The notes beneath the pieces are model-generated. The model saw nothing but the letters and a program-made list of their open reading frames with translations. It was not told the DNA's origin and did not search any database. Below, in pieces: positions 1 through 9,066 of a DNA stretch of 64,000 nucleotides. The stretch is from Mesostigma viride (lineage: Eukaryota > Streptophyta > Mesostigmatophyceae > Mesostigmatales > Mesostigmataceae), in NCBI GenBank assembly GCA_009746045.1, contig RPFO01002283.1, positions 62,001 to 126,000 of the forward strand. The letters are read 5' to 3'. How positions within the stretch are numbered: the first letter of the stretch is position 1; every line of letters begins with the position of its first letter. The translations under genes and the position numbers were made by a program.

Positions 1-1012
1 CCCTGAAGAAATTAATAGTAATCTGACACAGACATCCAAGGATCACGCCAGCTGCAAAAGGTACAACTAACTATACATCACAAAACTACACGCAACAACA
101 GCGCTGCCGGCCCACCATGCAGGCCTGGAAGGGATCTAGACCGCATGGGTCGCGACAAAGTCGGCCCGGGTGCGGCGGAATAACATGTTATTCATTGCAC
201 ATCAGCCACGGTGCGAGTGAGGGCGAGTAACAGGCGCTGCCGCCAATACGAGGACCACGTGCGGGCCGACCACGGGGCGGTCTGACCCTCGAGGTCGAGG
301 CGGTCTTCACGGCGCTGGCAGCACAGTCTCGTGGAAAAACTCCGCTGTCTTGGGGCCCATGGCCCCGAACTCCTCAAGGACAAAGGGGATGACCCGGTGG
401 GGCCCCACATTGCCGTAGGAGGCAAACTTGTCGCGCTCAGCCACAGCGGCAGCAGCGCCGGCATCCACAGCCGCCCGGAGGATGTGGCAACCGGAGAGCG
501 CCGGGCCGAGCCACGGAGACATCGATGAGCAGGTGGCAACCCTGCCCGTCGTAGTCAAGCACGGTAATGTCGGGGCGGTGGTTGGGTGAGTAGAGGCCGG
601 GCGGCCCCATCCGCCGATCCGCGTCTTCGCACTTGATGGTGGAGTGGGGAAAGACCGACCGAACCATGGCACACACCGGCGCCCGGAGGAGAGCGGTATG
701 GAGATAGAGGAACCAGTTCTGGTTCTGCTGGCCACCCATGCACGCGATGTAGTGCGTCCCAGTAGTATCCAGAGCAAGCCCGCAGCTGCCGCAGGACGCA
801 CCCGCCGTGATGAGAGGTTGCGGGGCAAAGAGCTGGTGGCGGAGAGCGATGGCGTAAAGGGCCGGAACCAGCGTGAACAAAGGGCTCATGGGGAGGGCGC
901 GCAGGAATGCGGACCCCACGCTCCCCTCAAGGGAAACGGAGTGAAGTCAAGCCTTAATTCCCCTGATCGTTCAAGCTCGCATGCAGACCCATCCAGTCGG
1001 CACAGTGTAGTG
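1..1012 (-). mobile_element. LINE family A, 5'-truncated copy 1 (3' part only)
   Basis: Minus-strand non-LTR retrotransposon fragment. It holds the C-terminal endonuclease region (about 190-919) followed by its 3' untranslated region, which runs to the window start. The first ~215 bases recur inverted at 1030-1241 and directly at 49990-50171 and 50583-50640, which shows a dispersed family. No reverse transcriptase remains, so the copy is 5'-truncated, as is usual for LINEs. It is related to family B at 1312-3877: the two encode similar C-terminal proteins but differ clearly in DNA sequence. Confidence 0.75.
192..919 (-). pseudogene. LINE A C-terminal restriction-like endonuclease domain, frameshifted
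   Basis: The protein is spread over three minus-strand frames (437-919, 307-828, 192-539), so there are at least two frameshifts. The first frame has a CCHC zinc-binding motif, CGSC then THYIAC, followed about 45 residues later by RPDITVLDYDG and LLIDVSVARP. This is the PD..D active-site pattern of the restriction-like endonuclease that follows the RT in R2-, CRE- and Dualen-type LINEs. The tail contains WSARTWSSYWRQRL and aligns with the intact-frame version at 1463-2218. It is a relic and not a host gene. The domain call is good; the clade is less sure. Confidence 0.75.
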
Positions 1013-1311
1013 AATATATATATTAAAATTCGCCCTCACTCGCACCGTGGCTGATGTGTTATTCCGCCGCACCCGGGCCGACTTTGTCGCGACCCATGCG
1101 GTCTAGATCCCTTCCAGGCCTGCATGGTGGGCCGGCAGCGCTGTTGCTGCGTGTAGTTTTGTGATGTCTAGTTAGTTGTACCTTGTGCCGCTGGCGTGAT
1201 CCTTGGATGTCTGTGTCAGATTACTATTAATTTCTTCAGGGTTATTCTCCCAGTTATCGGGTTTTTCCTTATGTTGCATGCCTATCTCACCTCCGTAATC
1301 TATCATTCTCA
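1013..1311 (+). mobile_element. LINE A 3'-end fragment in inverted orientation
   Basis: Bases 1030-1241 are close to the reverse complement of 1-220. The fragment continues through the family's 3' end (CTCACCTCCGTAAT.. TCATTCTCAATGAATATAT), which is also present on the minus strand at 49930-49990. It is a short 5'-truncated copy on the plus strand that abuts the minus-strand LINE B end at about 1312. Together with copy 1 it forms a ~215-bp inverted repeat with an ~800-bp spacer. Confidence 0.75.
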
Positions 1312-1462
1312 ATGAATATATATATTAAAAATATAATTACTTACAGCAGAGTGAAATCACTCAAACCAAAGCAAACGCCCAGCTATAAACCTATGATACA
1401 GAGCCAGGATGTCAAAGCTCTATACTACGATAAGACCAATGGAAACGCCTAACGGGAGGAAC

Positions 1463-2218
1463 CTAATAGCCCTGCTGCACCGCAAAATCAGCCCGCGTAC
1501 GGCGGAGCATGATGTCAGCCATGGCCCGAGTCAGCGCCACCGACAAGCGCTGACGCCAATATGACGTCCAGGTCCGCGCCGACCATGGGGCCCGCTGGCC
1601 CTCCAGGTCCAGCCGGTCCTCCCGGAGCCGGCAACACTCCTTGAAGAAGGCGGAGGTCAGGGGCCCCATGGCCCCAAACTCCTCCAGGACAAAGGGCACC
1701 ACACGATGGTGCCCGACGTCGCCGTAGGCCAGGAGCTTGGCCCGCTCCGCCCGGTCCGCCGTGTAACCTGCCGTGAGGGAGGCCCCAGCCACGTGGCTAA
1801 GAGCCAAGGGCCGCGCCACCGAAACGTCAATAAGCAGATGCCGGCCACCCCCCTCAAAGTCCAGTACCACGATGTCAGGCCGGTGGTTGGGGGAATAGAA
1901 GGCAGCGCCATCCGCATCCTCGGACCGGATGTGCGCGTGGGGGAAAACCGACCGAATCATGGCGAGCACCACCGTCAGGAGGACAGTGTGCAAATACAAA
2001 TACCAATTCTGATTCTGTTGGCCCCCCATGCAGGCAAGGTAGTGAGTCCCCGTGGGATCCAGCGGCTGCCCACAGCTACCACAAGGCCGCCCGGCCGGAA
2101 CAAGAGGCTGCGGGGCAAATAGCTGGTGCCGGAGCGCCACCGAGTAGTGGCTGGGAGCCAAGGCGAATGGGGGGGCCATGGGAAGAGCACGAAGGTACGC
2201 CGAGCCCACACTCCGCAA
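1463..2218 (-). pseudogene. LINE B CCHC and restriction-like endonuclease domain
   Basis: A 251-residue open frame. In order: a hydrophobic YLRALPMAPP segment, a CCHC knuckle (CGSC, then THYLAC), a GGQQNQNWYLYLHTVLL segment, then RPDIVVLDFEGGG with LLIDVSVARPLA, which supplies the PD..D endonuclease signature. The C-terminus has WSARTWTSYWRQRLSVALTRAMADI and ends in RADFAVQQGY. In R2-like elements this domain cleaves the target DNA to prime reverse transcription. This stretch is intact, but the RT upstream is in another frame, so it would not be made as part of a working protein. A near-identical partial copy lies at 4023-4430. Confidence 0.8.
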
Positions 2219-2318
2219 GGAAAGCGAGAACAGCCACGCACGTCCCTGGGCGTTGAGGTCCGCGAAAAGAGCAATCCAATCAGCCGTGTGCAGAATACCC
2301 GCGTAGGTTTTCTGGTGT

Positions 2319-2993
2319 TTATCGATGACGCGAGCAGGGAATCAGTGCGGCGGGAGATTGAACGGAGGCGACCGAGGGAGTGCCGCGAGGGAGGTGGCGC
2401 TGTACCGCCTGAGCGGCACGGACGGGAGAACAGGCCTGCTGGATCTCAGCATAGGCCTCCTGGATGGCGGTGACGAAGGGCAAAGGGCTGCTGGGGTCCA
2501 GGAGGTCAGGCGCTGCCGTTGCCAAAAGGGGCAGGAGCCGGCAGCTTTCCGCCCACGATCGCTGAGCGACGGAGCCCAAAAATGCTGCTGGGGCCAGCCG
2601 GGCGGCACGAGTCAGACCGCAGCCACCCATCCGTGCAGGCAGGGTGGCAATGCGAATAGCATGTGGCGGGAGGTCGGGGCCCGGGACCAGCTGCGCCAAG
2701 GCCGACTGGATGCGTTCGTCGTGGCCCTCGGCGGCCAGCCGGACCTGAGCCGGAAGAGCGCCCCGGAGCCAGTGAACGACGCGAGGGTGAGCGCAAAACC
2801 ACAGAAGCAGACCCTTGGTCTGCGAATCATGAAGGCGCGCAATCAAGGGCAGTACCTCAGTGCGTGCCTCGAGGGCGGCCCGCAGAGCATCGATGACAAA
2901 CGCGGGGTCGCCAACCGGAACGCCGAGGACATCCAACCCATGTGAGGCGCTCGTCCCGGCCCAAGAGCTGGGGCGGAAAGCCGGAGCAATCAC
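2319..2993 (-). pseudogene. LINE B RT thumb/connector region, out of frame with the palm
   Basis: A 224-residue frame that overlaps the end of the RT palm frame and continues toward the endonuclease. It includes SHGLDVLGVPVGDPAFV and TLPARMGGCGLTRAARLAPAA. The second resembles the stretch that follows the RT in LINEs of this general type (LP...GG.GL). No catalytic residues are expected here. It is placed as LINE connector from its position and frame continuity and not from a distinctive motif. Confidence 0.65.
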
Positions 2994-3834
2994 CTTGGGG
3001 CGAGTACACCGCGCACTTGGCCAGGGTCAACTGGAGGTTGATGTCGGCCACCGCGGTCTGCAGTGCCAGCAGAGCCGCGGTGGTGTCCGGCACAGGGCCC
3101 AGAAGGTAGATATCATCCAAGTAGGCCTGAATAGCGACTGCCGGGTGGGCAGCATGGACCGCTTGGAGGCAACCCTGGAGGGGGGCGGCAAAGTACAGGG
3201 GTCCCAGGGGGTCCCCTTGCTGGGTGCCCGACCGCGACAGCAGGCCGCCGCGAGTGCCGTCCTCCATGATGTGAACCAGTTGGCCGGGCTGGCCGTAGCA
3301 CACGGCTGTCCAAGCGTACAAGTCCTCGAAGGACTCCATGACGGCCGCAAACATGCTGGCGCGGGACAGACTGTTGAACGCGTTGTGGCAGTCGACCTTG
3401 ACGACAGCGTGGGTGGGGTGGGCCTCGAGGTAGGCCTGCACCGAATGGATGAGGATATCCGCCCCGCCTGGAGTCGTCACCCCCAGCTGGGCCGCCACCG
3501 AGGTCTCACCCGCTGCGAGGGGCGGGCAGAAAAAGGCACGGAGCTCGGGCGCCTTTTGGCGGCAGATCACTTTGCCCACGAGCGTGCGGAGCACCTCACC
3601 GCAGGCGATCGGGCGCACCTTGCCCTCGGGGGGGGGCAAGACACCCTTGAGCAGAGCGAGGAGGCGAGCGCCCGCTAACCACTCGCGCGCAGCGGGAGGA
3701 ACGCGACCAGCCGCCAGGTCAATGAGGGTGTCAAAGAGAATGTCCTCGCCCCCATGCCCCACCAGGACCTCCAAGTGTTCGTAGCGCCAGCCCGACGGCC
3801 CGGTAGAGGAAGCCCGCGGGACCGCACGCATCAC
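2857..3834 (-). pseudogene. LINE B reverse transcriptase
   Basis: A 325-residue frame with the ordered RT blocks of a non-LTR element: SSTGPSGWRYEHL (start of the fingers), RPIACGEVLRTLVGK, VVKVDCHNAFNSLSR (first catalytic Asp), GTQQGDPLGPLYFA, and AYLDDIYLLGP (catalytic Asp pair, near 3110-3126). The enzyme copies element RNA at a nicked chromosomal site. The 5' part of the ORF is missing because the element is truncated at about 3875. The frame is lost after the palm. Confidence 0.85.
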
Positions 3835-3877
3835 CTCCAGGAAGCAGTCGCGGTCCAGCCGGAGGGGGGCCGGCAGT

Positions 3878-4450
3878 GAATATATATATTAAAAATATAA
3901 TTACTTACAGCAGAGTGAAATCACTCAAACCAAAGCAAACGCCCAGCTATAAACCTATATACAGAGCCATGTCAAAGCTCTATACTACGATAAGACCAAT
4001 GGAAACGCCTAACGGGAGGAACCTAATAGCCCTGCTGCACCGCAAAATCAGCCCGCGTACGGCGGAGCATGATGTCAGCCATGGCCCGAGTCAGCGCCAC
4101 CGACAAGCGCTGACGCCAATATGACGTCCAGGTCCGCGCCGACCATGGGGCCCGCTGGCCCTCCAGGTCCAGCCGGTCCTCCCGGAGCCGGCAACACTCC
4201 TTGAAGAAGGCGGAGGTCAGGGGCCCCATGGCCCCAAACTCCTCCAGGACAAAGGGCACCACACGATGGTGCCCGACGTCGCCGTAGGCCAGGAGCTTGG
4301 CCCGCTCCGCCCGGTCCGCCGTGTAACCTGCCGTGAGGGAGGCCCCGGCCACGTGGCTAAGAGCCAAGGGCCGCGCCACCGAAAAGTCAATAAGCAGATG
4401 CCGGCCACCCCCCTCAAAGTCCAGCACCACGATGTCAGGCCGGTGGTTGG
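3878..4450 (-). mobile_element. LINE B copy 2, 3' part (split by the Copia element)
   Basis: Nearly identical to 1312-1890: the same TA-rich tail, 3' untranslated region and endonuclease frame (4023-4430). It stops inside the RPDI.. codons at 4450, exactly where the Copia element begins. The missing continuation resumes at 12443-12531. Few differences from copy 1 are visible, so the two copies are recent. Confidence 0.85.
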
Positions 4451-4971
4451 AGTTATTCTAGGGCTTCAGGCCTAGACTATCAGTACACGTGGCGTTGTCC
4501 CCGTCTCCCAAGTGGGATACGGACATGGACGGTAGTGTAGTACACTGGACATATCTCTACTAGGATTTAGATCCGCACGTGCCATGATGGGCACGTGGGT
4601 GCTAGATATTAGCACTGAGATATGTAGTGCACACGCACGTGGGTATTCACGTGGTAGGGTTTATGAGCTGTGATGCAGACCACAAGGTGGCTGCAGTGCT
4701 AGTCCTGTACGGAGGTCCTAGGGGAGGTCCAGGATCGTCCACGTAGTGCTGTTAGGCAGTCGTTGCCTGCGGGCATCGTATCAGTCCTAGCTGGAGTAGA
4801 TCTAGCTGGACGGAGCCAGCACCTCATTGGTTAGCACTAGTGCAGGATAGCTAGGTTACCCTAACCTACGTGCCCATGCAATCCAGCTTGGCAAGCTTGC
4901 ATGGGTTGATATTATGCCAGCCATTGCATAATCCAACACACGTTCGCATCCATTGCACGAGTGCCATAACT
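4451..4971 (+). repeat. Copia 5' LTR
   Basis: A direct repeat of 11919-12442. It begins AGTTATTCTAGGGC and ends GTGCCATAACT. The boundaries are fixed by comparing both LTRs and the interrupted LINE B sequence. Immediately downstream is ATTTATAAAAACTC, a TATA-like run before the first ATG at 5023. I could not match a primer-binding site with confidence. Confidence 0.9.
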
Positions 4972-5022
4972 TGCATTTATAAAAACTCTCACAGTTTTTA
5001 CACTACTCTCTCATTTTTAAAG

Positions 5023-6468
5023 ATGTCGAACGTTTCCAATACCGATTGCTCTTCGGAGTCAAGCCTGTCCCCATCGTCCGAAGATTTGGACTACCGGGCG
5101 GCAGTGAGGGGCCGGCAGGGTCGGGACGATCACGCTGGCAGCGATGCCGGCAGTGGTCGCTCGTCTTCGGACGAGGACCAGCGGTTCCTGGATCAGTTGG
5201 CGGCGCGGCCGCCGCTATACAATGTATGGCGTCCCAACGCACCACCGGCGGAAGGGCAGCCCACGGCCCCCGAGCTGGTCACGGGGCCGGGGAGGGTGGT
5301 GCCGGTATTGGGGGACATCCCGTCAGATGGCTACGACGAGGACGAGGACCTCGTGGATCTCGAGTTGCCGGAGGACAAGGAGAAACGCGAGGAGCTGCTC
5401 CGCCGAGAGGCAGAGCGCATTCGGCAGGAGGCCCAGCTCCGCAGAGAGCTGGAGCAACAGCGCGAGCTGGAGGCTCAGCGCGAGGCTCAGCTGCGGGCAG
5501 AGACTGAGATGGACAGGACAGCCCGGGTGCTCGCGGAGCGGCAGCAGGAGCGGGATCGCGTGGCCAGGGCAGGTCTGCGCGCGGGGCCGACAGGTGCGCG
5601 AGAGGCGCCCCCATACGTTCTCCGCAAGAAGAACGAGCTTTACACCTTTGCGCACAGGCGCACAGCGCGCTCCTTTAGGCGAATGGCTGGAGATGTGCTG
5701 CAGGAGACCGACTCGTCGGTGGAGATGCAGCCAGGAGCGCGGGGAGAGGAGCTGGTTTTGATGGACCCGGCCATGGTGGAGGCAGAGCGTCTGGCCAAGA
5801 TAGAGTACGCCAGGCACTGCCAGCGGAAGGCCAAGAGGGCAATGGTGCGGTCCATGGCGGAGAACAGTTTGGCTAGGGAGCGCGCAGCCAGGGAGGCGCA
5901 GCATCGGGAGATGAAGCGACTTCGTGCGAAGGCGCACGACGCCGCGGAGAAGACCCGGCGTCACCAGGCGCGGCTGGACGCAGCCTTGAAGAGGTCGGAG
6001 GCGACACTGGCAACGATGGTGGGCCCGGCGAGGCGGGAGCAGGAGGCCCGGCTGGCGAGGAAGAGCCGGCGTAATGCACGTGCCCTAGACAGGCGCATGC
6101 GCAAGGAGGAGCGGGCTCTGCGCAGGTATCAGGAGGCGGCCAGGACCTGGGCTCTGCAGGGAGAATTCGGAGACGCAATCCGGTTTGAGCGTGGTCTGGC
6201 GCCACATGAGCCGCTGCCTGAGGACGCTGTATTGGACTTCATGCGTACCCCACAGCCAGCAAGGGCCCAGCGAGGAACGGCCTTGTTAAACGCGCGTGAG
6301 CGTGTTCGCGCTGGCGCAGACACACCCCACCCCCACCCCCCACACCCAAACACACCATGCAGACCGACACGGACCTGGAGCTGGACCGCATCGCTGCACT
6401 ACTCCACCAGGAGCTGGATGCAGCGGAGGCCAACCCGACCAAGCGGGCGCGGGCAGCAGAGGCAGTAG
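5023..6468 (+). CDS. Copia extra 5' ORF, charged coiled-coil protein
   Basis: A long open frame of 481 residues from the ATG at 5023 (MSNVSNTDCSSESSLSPSS..). The N-terminus is acidic and Ser-rich. From about 5370 to 6130 it is an almost continuous Arg/Glu/Ala-rich helix with heptad-like runs (RREAERIRQEAQLRRELEQQ), a strong coiled-coil prediction by eye. No nucleic-acid-binding or enzymatic motif is visible. It sits where gag is expected, but the Gln-rich and knuckle-bearing gag-like sequence comes after it, so it may be an additional ORF or an unusually long gag N-terminus. Confidence 0.6.
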   Translation: MSNVSNTDCSSESSLSPSSEDLDYRAAVRGRQGRDDHAGSDAGSGRSSSDEDQRFLDQLAARPPLYNVWRPNAPPAEGQPTAPELVTGPGRVVPVLGDIPSDGYDEDEDLVDLELPEDKEKREELLRREAERIRQEAQLRRELEQQRELEAQREAQLRAETEMDRTARVLAERQQERDRVARAGLRAGPTGAREAPPYVLRKKNELYTFAHRRTARSFRRMAGDVLQETDSSVEMQPGARGEELVLMDPAMVEAERLAKIEYARHCQRKAKRAMVRSMAENSLARERAAREAQHREMKRLRAKAHDAAEKTRRHQARLDAALKRSEATLATMVGPARREQEARLARKSRRNARALDRRMRKEERALRRYQEAARTWALQGEFGDAIRFERGLAPHEPLPEDAVLDFMRTPQPARAQRGTALLNARERVRAGADTPHPHPPHPNTPCRPTRTWSWTASLHYSTRSWMQRRPTRPSGRGQQRQ

Positions 6469-7330
6469 AGCAACTGCTGAAGGCCGCCAAGCGGGTCCGC
6501 CAAGGAAAGTGGCAGGAGGGGTGTGGACCATCGTCTACGCCCCAGCGGTCGCATCCAGAGGAGGATGGTGACGAGGGGAAGGACGGGGGAGCACCAGGGG
6601 GAGGGGCACCAGCAAGCACCGGGGGTATGGCGGGCGGCAGCAACGCTGGAGCGGCAATCCAGCAGCAGCAGCAGCCACAGCATCAACAGCAGCAGCAGCA
6701 GCAGCAGCAGCGGCAGCATCAGCAACAGCAACCGCAGCAGCAGCAGCAGCAACCTCATCCACAAGCGACTGTCGCTGTACCACAGCGACCCAGGTTTCAA
6801 TGCATCCCGCAGGGAAGATAGGATTACCTTCCCAGGTCTAGCTGAGGGATATGTGCAGGAGGACGCACTTGAGTTTCTTTTCAAGATAGAACATTCTTGG
6901 TCCCATGATAACATCCGTGATTGGTTTCCTGCTCTCAGGGTGTCTAACACAATCCACCAATCTGCACCTAGCATCAAACAAATGGTTCAGATGTATGAGA
7001 GGAGGGCCAGCACACCTGGGGCAGAGGAGGTGCAAATCTTCACAGAATTCATAGCAGACCTAAAAGGGCTGTTGACCAAGGGGGAACACCTGCAGGCTCT
7101 CAAGGGGTTCAACTGGTTGCGGCCTCGTACAAAGTCAACAAGTCTGACTACGTACGTGATAACAAACAATTTGTCCTGTACATAGACAGGGACGAGGAGT
7201 TGAAGAAACTCAACTCTAAGTACCTGATCCATCAGTGGCTCACCAAAGCTGAGCTGGACAAGAACACCAATGCAGTTCTGCTGGCTGGCCTTAAAGACAA
7301 GTGGGATGATTTTAGGGGGGCCATGTTCTG
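6357..7330 (+). pseudogene. Copia gag-like region with poly-Gln tract
   Basis: A new ATG at 6357 overlaps the end of the coiled-coil ORF. It opens with MQTDTDLELDRIAALLHQEL and runs into a CAG/CAA repeat encoding poly-Gln (about 6660-6760). The following sequence encodes a helical region (YVQEDALEFLFKIE.., IKQMVQMYERR) consistent with a capsid-like gag of a Copia element. It is assigned by position between the LTR and the knuckle; gag sequences are too variable for a firm call by eye. It is part of the fossil element. Confidence 0.55.
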
Positions 7331-7698
7331 ATCAGACACTCCGCAAAGGTGAAAACCTTTGCGTTCAGTGCCGGGCCGCGGAGAACGCGGAAAACGCGAT
7401 CTACAAATGAATCCGACCTGAATCGAACTGGGGACCTCTCGCACCAAATTTTGCTGACAATAGGACGGACGTCTCCGGTTACCATGGCATCGCCAACTTA
7501 CACCTACAGTCATCCGCAAAATTTCTCCTGTCCGGGGAGTGATGCAAGCCATGTTGTTCATTCAGCAGAGCCTAGAACCCTTCTCAACTGTCAAGGAACC
7601 CAAGGTTAACAAGGTCCAAGGGGGGGGTGGTCAGGACGGTGCAGGTCCTAGCAGGAAGAAGCTCATCAAGGAGGTGGTAGCTCAGGTCAAGGCGGACC

Positions 7699-9066
7699 GT
7701 GTTCAAGGGTCCCCAGCAAGGTAAGAAGGCAGGGGGATCATCCAAGCAGCAGGGGAAATCCGACAAGGGGGGAAAGGGGAACCCAGGCAGTAAGGCTGGG
7801 TCCTCCCAGGGGCCTAGTCAGAAAGGTAAGCCTCATGACTCCACCCTGTACTGCACCAGGTGCTCATGCAAGGGGCATGAGAGGGATGATTGCTGGAAGG
7901 GCAAACCCGAACTTGGATCTGATGTGGATGTGTGCCCAGGTTGCTGGGAGCCCCGCCACCCGTTACCTGCAGGGGGACGCTGCAACAAGCCCAGGAAGGG
8001 AGCCTCAACGGGGCGCCCCAACAAACAAGCCAGCACTCAGGACGACTGTAAGTCTCCTGTACCCTGGTTTCTCAATGGCCGTGTACCTTCTATTTGCTCT
8101 GTGTTGCCTGACAGTGAGGAAGTGGATTGGGACCTGGCTTATGACATGACGTTAGCACAGGTGGCCCAAGATCCCACTATAGCCTCCTTAGATGCAGCAG
8201 CAGATAAGGTTATATCCTATGCCAGGTTAGCCCAACAGCTACACAAGGCAATGGGGCATGAGGCAGTGGCAGAAAGGCTGGCCAATAAAATTGATGGCCG
8301 TGACCTGGAACAGATGTGCAGGCATGTCAGGAAGCACTGTGAAGCGTGCCAACTGCATGCACCTAAACCCAAGAGATGGCATGTGGCCACCCCACCACTG
8401 GCTAGAGGAAAGCTAGTAGGGGATGTGATACACCTGGTGAAGGACACGGTGTATTACTTGGTCCTAAAAGATGCCTGGTCTAGGTTTGTGGTGATAGAAC
8501 CCTTGCCAGGCATGGCCAATGAACAACTGCACAGAGCCCTGCTGATTGCACTAGCACGGTATCATCCTCAGGAAAAATTAATGCTGGATCAGCAGTTCAC
8601 GTGGATACAAGATTATCCTGATCTGCCCAAGATAGACATTGCTGGGGCTCAAGATCATGAACGCCAGGGGATGATTGAACGTACCATGCGTGCTATCAGG
8701 GACCTCATAAAGAAAAATGAGTCCAGGACAGCAGAGTCTGGGAGCTATGCTGATAGGACAGCGTGGGCAGCTGAGGTGTGCAGAACTCTGAACACCAAGC
8801 CCCTCATGTCTTCTCCTTTTGGTGAAATCACACCAATTGGCCTGCAATCAGGTAGCTACTCTCAGGAGGTACTAGACCACTACAACACGCAAAGGCAACA
8901 CTTGGCCAAGTTGCTGGCAAAAAAGGATAAGAGTAATGCCAGGCCTGTGTTTGAAGTGGGGGATCAGGTACTCTACTATAGGGAGGGGAAGGGAACAAAG
9001 CCCACTCTGGTAGATGGCATGGTCCAGCTGAAATCATCAGGTTGTCAGAAACAGGTGACACGGTGA
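7699..9066 (+). CDS. Copia CCHC knuckle and integrase
   Basis: A 455-residue open stretch. A retroviral-type CCHC knuckle (CTRCSCKGHERDDC, about 7850-7890) is followed by a basic linker. The integrase zinc-binding HHCC region comes next (HKAMGHE.. then CEACQLHAPKPK, about 8240-8370). The DDE core follows: GDVIHLVKDT, VLKDAWSRFVVIEPL, LMLDQQFTW, QGMIERTMRAIRD. The C-terminal part (about 8930-9000) has FEVGDQVLYYREGKG, typical of the chromatin- or DNA-binding tail. Its role is to insert the element cDNA. No protease is seen between knuckle and integrase. Confidence 0.85.
   Translation: MFKGPQQGKKAGGSSKQQGKSDKGGKGNPGSKAGSSQGPSQKGKPHDSTLYCTRCSCKGHERDDCWKGKPELGSDVDVCPGCWEPRHPLPAGGRCNKPRKGASTGRPNKQASTQDDCKSPVPWFLNGRVPSICSVLPDSEEVDWDLAYDMTLAQVAQDPTIASLDAAADKVISYARLAQQLHKAMGHEAVAERLANKIDGRDLEQMCRHVRKHCEACQLHAPKPKRWHVATPPLARGKLVGDVIHLVKDTVYYLVLKDAWSRFVVIEPLPGMANEQLHRALLIALARYHPQEKLMLDQQFTWIQDYPDLPKIDIAGAQDHERQGMIERTMRAIRDLIKKNESRTAESGSYADRTAWAAEVCRTLNTKPLMSSPFGEITPIGLQSGSYSQEVLDHYNTQRQHLAKLLAKKDKSNARPVFEVGDQVLYYREGKGTKPTLVDGMVQLKSSGCQKQVTR

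Larger units (their letters stand above)
1312..3877 (-). mobile_element. LINE family B copy 1 (RT plus restriction-like endonuclease), 5'-truncated
   Basis: This is the longest LINE in the window: 2.57 kb on the minus strand, running from the N-terminal part of the RT at 3875 to a TA-rich 3' tail at 1312 (ATTTTTAATATATATATTCA in sense). Domain order is RT (3834-2857), thumb/connector (2993-2319), then CCHC plus restriction-like endonuclease (2218-1463). The reading frame shifts at least twice, so the copy is dead. Its 5' edge directly abuts the 3' tail of copy 2 at 3878. An RT followed by a C-terminal restriction-like endonuclease fits R2/CRE/NeSL or Dualen-type elements. The APE-type piece at 12775-13440 points to Dualen/RandI, if it belongs to the same family. 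Confidence 0.8.

Noticed and set aside
6523-6783. Ser-, Ala- or Leu-rich ORFs overlapping the CAG repeat
   Set aside because: Frame shadows of the poly-Gln tract.
7395-7495. tRNA-like text on the minus strand (AGTTCGATTC, resembling a B box) in the Copia gag region
   Set aside because: No acceptor stem or proper T-stem pairs can be formed; at most a tRNA-derived scrap.
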